In this document: positions 27,483-35,563 of the stretch, one piece after another
Layout of the letters: the number at the start of each line of letters is the position of its first letter
Numbering within the stretch: the first letter of the stretch is position 1
Origin: BPIH01 sp042408535
Lineage (GTDB): Bacteria; Chloroflexota; Limnocylindria; Limnocylindrales; CSP1-4
NCBI GenBank assembly: GCA_042408535.1
Contig: JBHORA010000090.1
Coordinates: 40,786-104,785, forward strand
Length of the DNA stretch: 64,000 nucleotides
Direction: 5' to 3'
Translations under genes and position numbers: made by a program
The notes under the pieces: model-generated
What the model was told of the DNA's origin: nothing
Database searches by the model: none
Seen by the model: the letters and a program-made list of their open reading frames with translations, nothing else

Positions 27483-28183
27483 GCCGGTTCCTCCGAGGCG
27501 TCGGCCGGCCGATCGACGAACCGGTAGCCGACGCCTCGGACCGTTTCGAGCTGGCGGGCCGCCGGGCCGAGCTTGGCGCGCAAGTAGTGGACGTAGGCGT
27601 CGACCGCGTTCGGCGTGATCGCCGTCCCGTAGGGCCAGGCCGAGTCGAGGAGCTGGTCGCGAGTGAGCGTCTGGCCTGGATGGCGGAGGAAGCACTCGAG
27701 GAGGGAGAACTCTCGAGGACTCAAATCGACGGGGCGTCCGGCGACGGTCACCCGCCGGAGAACCTCGTCGAGCTCCACCGCACCGACGACGAGGCGCGTG
27801 TCGCTCCGCGGCCGAATCCGCTCGCGGCGCCGGGCGAGGGCCCGGAGGCGGGCAGCGAGCTCTTCGTAGGCGAAGGGCTTGACGAGATAGTCGTCGGCAC
27901 CGGCATCGAGACCGGCGACGCGGTCGCCGACGGTGTCGCGGGCGGTGAGCATGAGGATGGCGACGTCGTTCCCGCTCGCCCGGATCCGGCGCGCCACCTC
28001 CAGGCCGGAGATGTCGGGCAGGACGACGTCGAGGACGACGGCGTCGAGGCCGAGGCCCGACTCGACGATCTCGAGGGCCGTCGCCCCATCCGTCGCTACC
28101 TCGACGAGGTGGTGGTCATCCTCGAGGAGACGTCGGAGGACACGGCCGAGGCGGAGGTCATCCTCGACGAGGAGGAGGTGCAT
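27479..28183 (-). CDS. OmpR-family response regulator
   Basis: A 234-residue regulator: receiver domain with acidic pair VEDD (7-9), phospho-Asp52 in VVLDVVLPD, Thr80 and Lys102 (LVKPF), then a winged-helix DNA-binding domain (SPREFSLLECFLRHPGQTLTRDQLLDSAWPY ... VDAYVHYLRAKL, with VRGVGYRF at the end). ATG 28183 gives the normal receiver start; 14 extra codons upstream are possible but unlikely. It forms an operon with the histidine kinase. The inverted repeat at 28236-28264 may be its own operator. Confidence 0.94.
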   Translation of the reverse strand: MHLLLVEDDLRLGRVLRRLLEDDHHLVEVATDGATALEIVESGLGLDAVVLDVVLPDISGLEVARRIRASGNDVAILMLTARDTVGDRVAGLDAGADDYLVKPFAYEELAARLRALARRRERIRPRSDTRLVVGAVELDEVLRRVTVAGRPVDLSPREFSLLECFLRHPGQTLTRDQLLDSAWPYGTAITPNAVDAYVHYLRAKLGPAARQLETVRGVGYRFVDRPADASEEPA

Positions 28184-28235
28184 CGCTGCTTCCGCCGACC
28201 GGGGAGGGGTGGTGGGAGGTGTCAATGCTCATCGG

Positions 28236-28264
28236 CTTCTCATTGTCGACGCCTTCATGAGAAG
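28236..28264. promoter_or_regulatory. inverted repeat upstream of the response regulator
   Basis: CTTCTCAT and ATGAGAAG, perfect 8-bp arms with a 13-base spacer, 53 to 81 bases upstream of the regulator ATG. A candidate autoregulatory site; TTGTCA and TTGACA hexamers lie nearby on the minus strand without a convincing -10. Confidence 0.4.
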
Positions 28265-28426
28265 ACGCTGACAACGGCCGCTGGAGCGACCCTCGAAGCC
28301 ACGCGGCGGGGCCGGGCCGCCGGGGCGGGTGGGCCGGAGGGGCGAGGGTGGACCGGCGGGGCGGGTGGGCCGGCGCCCCGTTCTGCACAGGCCCCGCCGC
28401 CCGCCGAACGAGGCCGACCCCGCCCC

Positions 28427-29791
28427 TTAGGCGACCCGTCCCGGAGCGGAGACCCCGACCGGAGCGACCGGCCGTGCCACCGGCCGGACCTCCCCACCGA
28501 GTCCACGCTCGCCGCGGCGCCGAGCCGACCACTCGGCTATGAGTCGCCGGTAGATCGCCTCGTAGGCGTCGGTCATGCGGGCGACCGAGAACCGTTCGAG
28601 AGCGCGGGCCCGGATCCGGGCCCGGTCGAGGCCATCGACGAGACGGACGGCGAGGGTCGCCTCCTCGATGTCGTCGACGAGGAAGCCGTCGATGCCGTGC
28701 TCGACGATCTCCGGCAGGGCACCGGCCCGGCGGGCGATGACCGGCGTGCCCGCCGCCAACGATTCGATGGCGACGAGACCGAAGGGCTCCGGCCAGGCTC
28801 CGAGCATGAGGGTCGCCAGAGCGCGCCGGTAGAGCTCGTTCCGGGCCGCCTCGCCGAGCTCGCCCTCGTAGGTGACGAGACCGGTCTCGATGGCGGGCCG
28901 AACGAGCCGTTCGAAGAGTTCGACCTCGGCGGGGTCGTACGCCTTGGCCGCCATTCGGACCCGCCGCCCGGTTCGCCGCGCCAGCTCGATGACCTCGGCG
29001 ACGCCCTTCTCAGGCGCGATCCGCCCGACGAAGAGGAGCTCGCCGCCAGGTCGATCCTCGAAGGGGATCACCTCGAGGGGCAGGCCGTGGGAAACGGTGG
29101 CGACCCAGTTGGCCCGGGGGGCCCAGCGTCGCTGGCTGTCACTGATCGAGACGAGGGGGATCTCGGGGAAGGCTTCGAGAAGCTCGGGGATCCCGGCCAC
29201 GTCGAGGCGGCCGTGGAGGGTCGTCACGACGGGCCGTGGTGCATACCGGGCGAGGAGGAAACCGTGGACCTCGATGTGGGAGTGGAGGATGTCGAACTCT
29301 TCAGCTCGGCTCCAGGCGATCGCTGCCGTCCGAATGAAGTGAGCGGTGACATCGCCCCGGTAGCCCGTTGACCAGACCGAGGTCGGCAGAACCGGGACGA
29401 GACGCCCAGCCGGCCGAGAGTCGCCTGCCGCGAAGACGGTCACCTCGTGCCCTCGTCGTTCGAGCTCGGCTGCCAGGGCGGCCACGACCCGCTCCGTCCC
29501 ACCGTACCGCGGCGGCGGGACCGGCACGAGGGGCGGGGCGACGAGGGCGATCCGGAGCGGCCGATCCGCTGTCGTCGTCTCCTCCCGGCCTGGCCACCCG
29601 ACGGGGACGGCAGCCGGAGCTGCCCGGCCGTCCCGACCGTCCGTGCGACCTCCGGTGGGACCGCCCCCAGTGCCGTCGACGGCCTCCTTCGCCTCCCGAG
29701 GGCTCGGGGACGCCTGGTCGGGCCGCCCGACGGGAACCGGCTCATCGAGCCGGGCGTCCGCGGCGGTTGGTCGCGCGTTCCGGGTCTCCAT
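28427..29791 (-). CDS. GT4 family glycosyltransferase
   Basis: A 454-residue GT-B enzyme. The first 75 residues are low-complexity Gly/Pro/Arg, then the catalytic part starts LRIALVAPPLVPVPPPRYGGTERVV. The donor domain has LLFVGRIAPEKGVAEVIELA and AWPEPFGLVAIESLAAGTPVIA with the EX7E pair. Many relatives are annotated as sugar transferases for trehalose-like or cell-surface glycans; the substrate cannot be deduced. Its ATG overlaps the TAA stop of the hsp20 gene by one base (TAATG), so the two are translationally coupled. Confidence 0.88.
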   Translation of the reverse strand: METRNARPTAADARLDEPVPVGRPDQASPSPREAKEAVDGTGGGPTGGRTDGRDGRAAPAAVPVGWPGREETTTADRPLRIALVAPPLVPVPPPRYGGTERVVAALAAELERRGHEVTVFAAGDSRPAGRLVPVLPTSVWSTGYRGDVTAHFIRTAAIAWSRAEEFDILHSHIEVHGFLLARYAPRPVVTTLHGRLDVAGIPELLEAFPEIPLVSISDSQRRWAPRANWVATVSHGLPLEVIPFEDRPGGELLFVGRIAPEKGVAEVIELARRTGRRVRMAAKAYDPAEVELFERLVRPAIETGLVTYEGELGEAARNELYRRALATLMLGAWPEPFGLVAIESLAAGTPVIARRAGALPEIVEHGIDGFLVDDIEEATLAVRLVDGLDRARIRARALERFSVARMTDAYEAIYRRLIAEWSARRRGERGLGGEVRPVARPVAPVGVSAPGRVA

Positions 29792-30240
29792 TACGCGGCC
29801 TCCCTCTCCCCTGCCCCGGCCGTCGAGGCGCCGCCTTCCCGGATCCGAATCGGGATCCGGCGCGGCGGCTCGGGCGCCACCTTCGGCAGCCGAAGGACGA
29901 GCCGGCCCGCGCGCATCTCCGCCTTCGCCGCCCCGGGGTCGACCGGGCCCGGCAGGCTCAGGCGCCGGGCGACGACACCCGTCCAGCGCTCTCGCCGCAG
30001 GTAGCCGCCCGAGACCTGCTCCGCGCTCCGCGTGGCCCGAGCCCGGAGGTCGACGACCCGCCCGGACACGGTGACCTCGACCTCCCCGGGCTCGAAGCCG
30101 GGGAGATCGGCGACGAGGACGTAGGCGTCGGGCGCGTCCCGAAGATCGACCGGCGGACGGGCAGCCCGGGACAGGAAGCGATCGACGACCGTCCGGAAGG
30201 GCACGAGCGCCATCACGCCGGCACGTGACCAGCGTGCCAT
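29791..30240 (-). CDS. Hsp20 / alpha-crystallin small heat-shock protein
   Basis: A 149-residue ATP-independent chaperone. The alpha-crystallin domain runs from YVLVADLPGFEPGEVEVTVSG to AEMRAGRLVLRLPKV, including the GRLVLRLP form of the conserved AxxxxGvLxvxxP motif, followed by a C-terminal IPIRI (IxI) motif for oligomer contacts. ATG 30240 is chosen because GGAGG sits eight bases upstream; an earlier in-frame GTG overlaps that site. It is coupled to a downstream glycosyltransferase, an unusual pairing. No CIRCE element or clear heat-shock promoter was seen. Confidence 0.93.
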   Translation of the reverse strand: MARWSRAGVMALVPFRTVVDRFLSRAARPPVDLRDAPDAYVLVADLPGFEPGEVEVTVSGRVVDLRARATRSAEQVSGGYLRRERWTGVVARRLSLPGPVDPGAAKAEMRAGRLVLRLPKVAPEPPRRIPIRIREGGASTAGAGEREAA

Positions 30241-30476
30241 CGTTCTCACCTCCTTAGCGCGCCGAAGAGAATCCTAACGCCGGCTGTCCAGACCCCGAGA
30301 CGAGGCGGACGAGCCGGCCCGATCGGCCCGGCCCGACGACCGTGCTCCGACGGTCAGCGGTCCGTCACCGTCACCCCGCCGCGCTCTTGTGACGGCGTCG
30401 ATCCCGACGCAGATGGGCCGGGCCGGTTGCAGGCTCGACGGATCGCCGCGGGCTTCGTTGCCGCGAGCGGTCGCCC

Positions 30477-31124
30477 TCAGCGACCGATGCGCACCATCCG
30501 CTCCTCGACGAGGAGCGCCCAACCGACGCCGCTCGGAGTCCGGAGGGCGGTGAAGGCCGCCCGGGCTCCGCCGCCGGCCGCCTCGGAGCGGCCACCGAGG
30601 ACGGTCGGACCCGCCGTCGTCATCGTCCGGCCGGCCGTCGTCGCTCGGGACCGGCTGGCGAGGGCGAGCAGGATCCCGACGACGACGATGGCCGCGGCGA
30701 GCCAGCCCACCCAGACCGGCAGATCGAGACCGAGGGCCGCATCGACGGAGAAGCGGCCCGGCCCGGCGATCGCCGTCGTCAGGGCGATCGAGCCGAGGAC
30801 GAACGGGTACTCGATCCCGCCGTTGTGGTTCCAGAGACCCTTCGGGGCGTGCACGACAAGAATCGCCGTCGTCAAGACGCCGAGGGCGAGGAGGGCCCCG
30901 ATCGGCGTCAGGAAGCCGAGGGCGAGGCTCGCCCCGCCGAGGGTCTCAGCCAGCCCGACGGCAGACGCCCAACCGCGCGCGGGCCGAAAGCCGAGCTGGT
31001 CGAGGAAGCGGGCGGTGCCGGCGATCCCACCCCCGCCGAACCAACCAGCGAGCTTCTGGAGGCCGTGGCCGGCGAGGAGGATGCCCGCGACGATCCGCGG
31101 GATGGCGATGATCTCGACACTCAT
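30477..31124 (-). CDS. DoxX family membrane protein
   Basis: A 215-residue integral membrane protein of the DoxX family. It has four hydrophobic helices (about residues 5-22, 62-100, 110-130 and 138-155) and the family block RIVAGILLAGHGLQKLAGWFGG at the N-terminus. The last 60 residues are a hydrophilic cytoplasmic tail. DoxX relatives take part in redox homeostasis or are of unknown role. The ATG is preceded by a perfect GAAGGAGG site. It sits behind the best consensus promoter in the window (31185-31213), so it is probably strongly or inducibly expressed. Confidence 0.88.
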   Translation of the reverse strand: MSVEIIAIPRIVAGILLAGHGLQKLAGWFGGGGIAGTARFLDQLGFRPARGWASAVGLAETLGGASLALGFLTPIGALLALGVLTTAILVVHAPKGLWNHNGGIEYPFVLGSIALTTAIAGPGRFSVDAALGLDLPVWVGWLAAAIVVVGILLALASRSRATTAGRTMTTAGPTVLGGRSEAAGGGARAAFTALRTPSGVGWALLVEERMVRIGR

Positions 31125-31184
31125 CGTTCCTCACCTCCTTCCTGAACTCGGTCTCCGGCATTCGCCGGGTGCGCTGCGGTACGT

Positions 31185-31213
31185 ATCATATAGCTTTAGT
31201 CGGAGCGTGTCAA
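31185..31213 (-). promoter_or_regulatory. near-consensus sigma-70 promoter of doxX
   Basis: Minus strand: TTGACA (31208-31213), 17-bp spacer, TATGAT (31185-31190). It matches the consensus in 11 of 12 positions and lies in an AT-rich island unusual for this genome. The leader to the doxX ATG is about 55 bases. Confidence 0.85.
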
Positions 31214-31238
31214 TACCGGCCCCCGCCGAGCGAGCCGA

Positions 31239-31853
31239 TCAGTCCGCCTCCTCCCGGAGCTGCACCTCGGCTCTCGCCAGGGTTTCGGCGAGGCCTTCTC
31301 CACGACGCGGGCTCGCCCAACCCGCCCGAACGAAGAGGGCACCCAAGCCGTCGTCGGCCATCGCCCGGAGGCGGAGTCGCTCGACGACGTGGACCGCCTG
31401 GACCTCGTTCGTCTCGGGGAGGAGGATGGCGAAGCGGACCGAGCCGAGCCGGGTGATCCGATCCGTTGCCCGGGTCTCACGCCGGACCAGGGCCGCGAAG
31501 TGGCGGAGCGTCGCCCCGTCGATCCCCGGGGCCGGGGCCCCCTCGGGTCGGGCGAGCTCGAGGACGGCCACCGCCACCGGCCGTCGATAGCGGGCGTGGC
31601 GGGCCTCCTCGCTGGCGAGGGCGTCGCGCCACTCGAGCCTCGGCGCCAGAGCCGCAAAGGGGTCCCCCCGAACGAGCCCCGACCCTCGACCCCGAAGGGC
31701 GAGGACGGCCGGACTCGGACTGCGGCGACGACGACGGCCGACGACGAAGCCCTCGATGGCCTCGGTCGTCCGGGTGTCCTCCTCGGCCGGGAGAACGAAC
31801 CGCCGCGGTCGCCCGTTCGACTCCTTCGACGGGCGCGGAGCGCGGGCCGCCAC
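31239..31853 (-). CDS. degenerate GGDEF-like domain protein
   Basis: A 204-residue protein. After about 75 low-complexity residues comes a domain that follows the diguanylate cyclase fold: RYRRPVAVAVLELARPEG (first strand), ATLRHFAALVRRETRATDRITRLGSVRFAILLPETN, then AVHVVERLRLR and a final helix. The GGDEF signature itself is replaced by LGSVRF and the first strand lacks the usual D(I/L)D metal site, so it cannot be a normal cyclase. It could bind c-di-GMP or a partner, or be a dead domain. It follows the HhH-GPD gene by 12 bases. Confidence 0.6.
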   Translation of the reverse strand: MAARAPRPSKESNGRPRRFVLPAEEDTRTTEAIEGFVVGRRRRRSPSPAVLALRGRGSGLVRGDPFAALAPRLEWRDALASEEARHARYRRPVAVAVLELARPEGAPAPGIDGATLRHFAALVRRETRATDRITRLGSVRFAILLPETNEVQAVHVVERLRLRAMADDGLGALFVRAGWASPRRGEGLAETLARAEVQLREEAD

Positions 31854-31865
31854 GAGCCGAGCCGG

Positions 31866-32432
31866 CTAGCGGCGGCCGGCCCGAGCGGCGCGCTTGCTCG
31901 CCTGGTAGGCGGCGAGAGCCTCGGGCGTATCGACGTCGCCGAGGGTCGGGTACGAAGGCAGGGCCGCTTCCCAGCCCGGCAGGCGGACACCGAGTCGCTT
32001 GACGAGGACGGCGAGAACCGCCTTCGCCTTCGTCGGACCGATCCCCGGCAGCTCCCGGAGCCGGCGCTCGAGCTCGGCGGCATCGGACGCCGTCGCCCAG
32101 ATCCGGGCAGCATCGCCGTCGTACCGCTCAACGACGAGCCGGGCCAGCGCACCGACCCGGCGAGCCATCGTGCCCGGGAAGCGATGGAGGGCGGGCCGCG
32201 CCGAGAAGGCCGCCACGAGGGTGGCCTCGTCGAGGCCGGCGATCGTCGCCGCATCGAGGCGTCCGAGCCGTCGACTCAGCTCGAGGGGCGCCCGGAAGGC
32301 CGTCTGGATCGTGACCTGCTGGTCGAGAACGAAGCCGATGAGGAGGGCGAAGGGGTCCTCGGCGAGGAGGCGGTCGGCGGCCGGATCGCCGGTGAAGGGC
32401 AGACGGACCGGGGCCGGTGGGGTCGTGGGCAT
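31866..32432 (-). CDS. HhH-GPD superfamily base-excision repair-like protein
   Basis: A 188-residue protein of the helix-hairpin-helix/GPD superfamily (endonuclease III-like). N-terminal helices include PFALLIGFVLDQQVTIQTAFRAP, and the hairpin is ELERRLRELPGIGPTKAKAVLAVL with its GIG turn. The catalytic Asp normally found about 20 residues after the hairpin is not evident (the sequence reads KRLGVRLPGW), and there is no iron-sulfur cluster cysteine loop. It may bind rather than cut damaged DNA. The start is supported by TAGATT exactly six bases upstream. Confidence 0.78.
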   Translation of the reverse strand: MPTTPPAPVRLPFTGDPAADRLLAEDPFALLIGFVLDQQVTIQTAFRAPLELSRRLGRLDAATIAGLDEATLVAAFSARPALHRFPGTMARRVGALARLVVERYDGDAARIWATASDAAELERRLRELPGIGPTKAKAVLAVLVKRLGVRLPGWEAALPSYPTLGDVDTPEALAAYQASKRAARAGRR

Positions 32433-32438
32433 ACGAGC

Positions 32439-32444
32439 AATCTA
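32439..32444 (-). promoter_or_regulatory. -10 box TAGATT for a leaderless ATG start
   Basis: TAGATT, six bases, then ATG of the HhH-GPD gene at 32432. Confidence 0.55.
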
Positions 32445-32550
32445 CCACCCTTTCGGGGGATCCTCGCGAGGGGAGGCCGATGGCCACGCCCCTCGAACGG
32501 GGCGCCCCCGAGACCCACAGCGGTTCGCCGGCCGTGCCACACTTGGATCC

Positions 32551-33261
32551 GTGACCCGACGACTCAGCCCCTCCCACCTCGCTGCCGCCCTCGTGGGCGG
32601 CGGCCTCGTCCTCGTCGCCGTCGTCGCGGGCGGCCTTCTCGGCACCGTCGGAACCGACGCCTCGCCCAGCCCGGCACCGACCAGTGCACCGAGCCCGATC
32701 CCGGCCTTCGTCGAGGGGACCACCGTTGGTCGGCCCGACGCCCCGGTCCGGATCGAGATCTGGGCCGACTTCCAGTGCCCCTTCTGCCGTCTCTTCAGCC
32801 ACGGGATCGAACCCGAGCTCGTTCGAACCTACGCCGTCAGCGGCCGCGCCCGGCTCACCTTCCGGGACTTCGCCCTCCTCGGCCCGGAGAGCCTCGATGC
32901 CGCCGTCGCCGCTCGCTGCGCGGCCCGCCAGGACGCCTTCTGGCGCTATCACGACCTCCTCTTCGCCTCTCAGCAGGGCGAGAACCAGGGCGCCTTCCGA
33001 CGGGACGTCCTCCTCTCCCTCGCTGGCTTCGCCGGTCTCGAGACTTCGAGCTTCGCGGCCTGTCTCGACGACCCGACCGTCGCCGCGGCCGTCGCCGCCG
33101 AGACGGCAGAGGGTCGGCGTCTCGGGATCGACTCGACCCCGACCCTCCGCCTCGTCGGTCCGGGCGGGAGCGAGCTCGCCCGGGGGCTCGTCGGCTTCGA
33201 TGCCCTTGCCGCGGCCATCGAGCGGGCGGCCCGACCGGCGCCGAGCGGTAGCTCCAACTGA
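32551..33261 (+). CDS. DsbA-like thiol-disulfide oxidoreductase, membrane-anchored
   Basis: A 236-residue exported thioredoxin-fold protein. One transmembrane helix (about 10-32) is followed by a Pro/Ser linker and a DsbA/BdbD-like domain with the redox site FQCPFC (C76, C79), then a helical insert and the cis-Pro loop GIDSTPTLRLVG. It probably introduces disulfides into exported proteins. The GTG at 32551 is chosen because the membrane segment follows directly. It precedes map by 21 bases on the same strand. Confidence 0.9.
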   Translation: MTRRLSPSHLAAALVGGGLVLVAVVAGGLLGTVGTDASPSPAPTSAPSPIPAFVEGTTVGRPDAPVRIEIWADFQCPFCRLFSHGIEPELVRTYAVSGRARLTFRDFALLGPESLDAAVAARCAARQDAFWRYHDLLFASQQGENQGAFRRDVLLSLAGFAGLETSSFAACLDDPTVAAAVAAETAEGRRLGIDSTPTLRLVGPGGSELARGLVGFDALAAAIERAARPAPSGSSN

Positions 33262-33282
33262 CCCGCCTTCCTTGACCGACCG

Positions 33283-34053
33283 ATGCGCACGGTGACCCGC
33301 AAGTCCGCCCGGGAGATTGCCGCGATGCGCCGGGCGGGGCGGATCGTCGCCGAGGTCCTCGCCCTCGTCGAAGAGGCCCTCCGCCCGGGCATCAGCGCCC
33401 GCGAGCTCGATGCCCTCGCTGAAGCCCACATTCGCCGTTGCGGCGGGCGGCCCTCCTTCAAGGGCTACCGCCTCGACCGGGACCAGCCGCCCTTCCCCGG
33501 CTCGATCTGCGTCTCCATCGACGACGAGGTCGTCCACGGTCTCCCCGACGCCCGGGTCATCCGCGAGGGGATGCTCGTCTCCATCGACGCCGGAGCCGAA
33601 GTGAACGGCTTCCACGCCGACGCCGCCCGCACCTTCTTCGTCGGCGACCCACCGGCCGACGTCGCAGCCTTCATCGAAACGACCCGCCTCGCCCTCATGG
33701 CCGGGATCTTGGCCGCCGTGCCCGGGGCCCGAATCGGCGACATCTCGGGCGCCGTCGAGGACGTCGCTCGAGCCGGGGGCTACGGCATCGTCCGGGAGTG
33801 CGTCGGCCACGGGATCGGGAGTCGGATGCACGAGCCGCCCGACGTCCCGAACTACCGGACCGGTGTTCGCGGTCTCGAGCTTGTCCCGGGGATCTGTCTC
33901 GCCATCGAGCCGATGCTGACGATGGGGCGAGCAGACGTCTATCTCCGGGATGACGGCTGGACGATCGCGACCCGCGACGGCTCCCTGGCCGCCCACTTCG
34001 AGCACACGATCGTCGTCACCGACGGCGAGCCCGAGATCCTGACGACGGTCTGA
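33283..34053 (+). CDS. map: methionine aminopeptidase, type I
   Basis: A 256-residue enzyme removing the initiator methionine from nascent proteins. All five metal ligands of the pita-bread fold are visible: the two Asp in SIDAGAEVNGFHADAARTF, His in CVGHGIGSRMHEPP, Glu in LAIEPML and Glu in HFEHTIVV. The length fits type Ia enzymes, without an SH3 extension. Probably co-transcribed with the DsbA-like gene. It converges on the ybaK-like gene, 95 bases away. Confidence 0.96.
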   Translation: MRTVTRKSAREIAAMRRAGRIVAEVLALVEEALRPGISARELDALAEAHIRRCGGRPSFKGYRLDRDQPPFPGSICVSIDDEVVHGLPDARVIREGMLVSIDAGAEVNGFHADAARTFFVGDPPADVAAFIETTRLALMAGILAAVPGARIGDISGAVEDVARAGGYGIVRECVGHGIGSRMHEPPDVPNYRTGVRGLELVPGICLAIEPMLTMGRADVYLRDDGWTIATRDGSLAAHFEHTIVVTDGEPEILTTV

Positions 34054-34148
34054 CGCCCCCGACGGGCCTCGCGAGCGATCGGCGCGATCCGACCGCTCGG
34101 AACTCGAAGCCCGGGACCGCGGCCGCCGGACGTCTCGGCTGAATGCCC

Positions 34149-34649
34149 TCACCGGGCGATCGCCGCCAGGGTCGCGCCGGTGAGGGCGACGAGGTCACCC
34201 GGGGCGAGGGCGATCTCGAGGCCCCGGCGTCCGCCGTTCACGAAGACCGTCGGGCCGTCGAGGAGACTCCGGTCGGCGACGACCGGGAGGTGGCGCCGCT
34301 GGCCGAGCGGGCTGATCCCGCCGACGACGTACCCCGTCGCCCGCTCCGCCGCGGCAGGGTCGGCGAGACTCGCCCGACGCGCCCCGCAGACGGCGGCGAG
34401 AGCCCGAAGATCGAGGTTCGCGGCGACGGGGACGAGGGCGCAGACGAGCCGGCCATCGACGGCGACGACGAGGGTCTTGAACATCCGGGCCGGGTCGACC
34501 CCGAGGGCTTGGGCGATGGCCTCGCCGTAGGAGCCGGCCGCTCGGGAGCTGGCGTCGCCGGGGGCGATCGGCGCTTCGACGTCGTGGAGGGTGAACGGCA
34601 CGCCTGCCCGTCGGAGGGCGAGGGTCGCGCGGGTCGGGGTGGAGGCCAT
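34149..34649 (-). CDS. ybaK: YbaK/EbsC-type aminoacyl-tRNA deacylase
   Basis: A 166-residue trans-editing domain protein that probably hydrolyses mischarged Cys-tRNA(Pro). The fold markers are TLALRRAGVPFTLHDVEAP, QALGVDPARMFKTLVVAVDG (with the catalytic Lys), LVCALVPVAANLDLRALA, TGYVVGGISPLGQRR and the terminal beta strands. ATG 34649 gives the canonical family start; the frame stays open far upstream, but only through repeats and shadows. A TACCCT box lies nine bases before the ATG. Confidence 0.92.
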   Translation of the reverse strand: MASTPTRATLALRRAGVPFTLHDVEAPIAPGDASSRAAGSYGEAIAQALGVDPARMFKTLVVAVDGRLVCALVPVAANLDLRALAAVCGARRASLADPAAAERATGYVVGGISPLGQRRHLPVVADRSLLDGPTVFVNGGRRGLEIALAPGDLVALTGATLAAIAR

Positions 34650-34738
34650 CGCCGGACGAGGGTAGCCCGTCGTCGGGCACGGCGGTGGCTTCGCTCGGGA
34701 GGTTCGGGTGCGAGCGGTCGCTGGCCTCCCGGCGAGGC

Positions 34739-34834
34739 GGGTGAGGCGGTCGCGGGGGTACCGCGTCAGGCGGTCGCGGGGGGACCGCGTCAGGCGGTCG
34801 CGGGGGTACCGCGTCAGGCGGTCGCGGGGGTACC
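34739..34834. repeat. four tandem 24-bp repeats
   Basis: Four head-to-tail 24-bp units: 34739-34762 (variant start), 34763-34786, 34787-34810 and 34811-34834. The shared core is GGCGGTCGCGGGGG(T/G)ACC. The tract begins in the gap after the ybaK gene and covers the last codons and stop of the hypothetical gene at 34814. Confidence 0.95.
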
Positions 34835-35347
34835 CGATCGTGGCCCGGCGGGGGCCCGTGTCGGCCGCAGCTCGGCCCCCGGGAAGAAGAAGCCGAGCAT
34901 GAGGTCCGAGGCGACCTCGTCGACGGCGTAGCGGTTCACGAGGAGGAAGGGGTGCTCGACGGCGGCCCCCGGGCGATCGGCGAGCTCGAGCCTCGCCTCG
35001 CGGAGGAGGATGAAGGTGCCCGTCGGTCGGGCGAGGGCCCGAGCCGGGTCGAAACCGGGGAGGGTCGGGAGCCGACCCTCGACCCGGTAGGGACCCACGA
35101 CGAGCCGGACGTCGTGCCAGACGGCGTGGACCGGGAGCTCGGCCTCGGTGGCGACGACGAGGAGGAGGTCGTCGATGGCGAGACGGACGTCGTCGGGCGG
35201 CTCGAGGCGTCCGTCGAGGCGCCGCCATCGGCAGCCATCGATGGCGAGCAGCCCTCCGGCCTCGAGCTGATCGCGAAGACGCCCCGCGAGCGGGACGAGC
35301 CCGCTGAGAGCGCCCTCGGCGGTGTAGGCCTCGATCGGCGTCGGCAT
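34814..35347 (-). CDS. hypothetical protein
   Basis: A 177-residue protein I do not recognise. It is beta-rich and looks globular: LSGLVPLAGRLRDQLEAGGLLAIDGCRWRR, then DVRLAIDDLLLVVATEAELPVHAVWHDVRLVVGPYRVEG, RPTGTFILLREARLEL and EHPFLLVNRYAVDEVASDLMLGFFFPG. No signal peptide, membrane span or cysteine pair is present. The ATG has an AGGAGG ribosome site. The stop codon and last residues lie inside the 24-bp tandem repeat, so the C-terminus was probably changed by repeat growth. Confidence 0.7.
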   Translation of the reverse strand: MPTPIEAYTAEGALSGLVPLAGRLRDQLEAGGLLAIDGCRWRRLDGRLEPPDDVRLAIDDLLLVVATEAELPVHAVWHDVRLVVGPYRVEGRLPTLPGFDPARALARPTGTFILLREARLELADRPGAAVEHPFLLVNRYAVDEVASDLMLGFFFPGAELRPTRAPAGPRSGTPATA

Positions 35348-35563
35348 CCCGGCCTCCTGGTTCGCCCACGATCGTCGAGAAGCGGCGGGCGCGCCATCCC
35401 ACGACGGTACCGGCGGTCCACGGTCTTCGTACCGGCGGCGGTCGGCCAGTGCTGCACCTCCAGGGGGCGCTCTTCGCCGTACTCGAGGTTCCCGCCGCCA
35501 GAGCCCGGACCGAGGGGCCCCTCAGCATCGCGGTCGCGGCCGGCCCCTCCGGGATCCGGGGGC

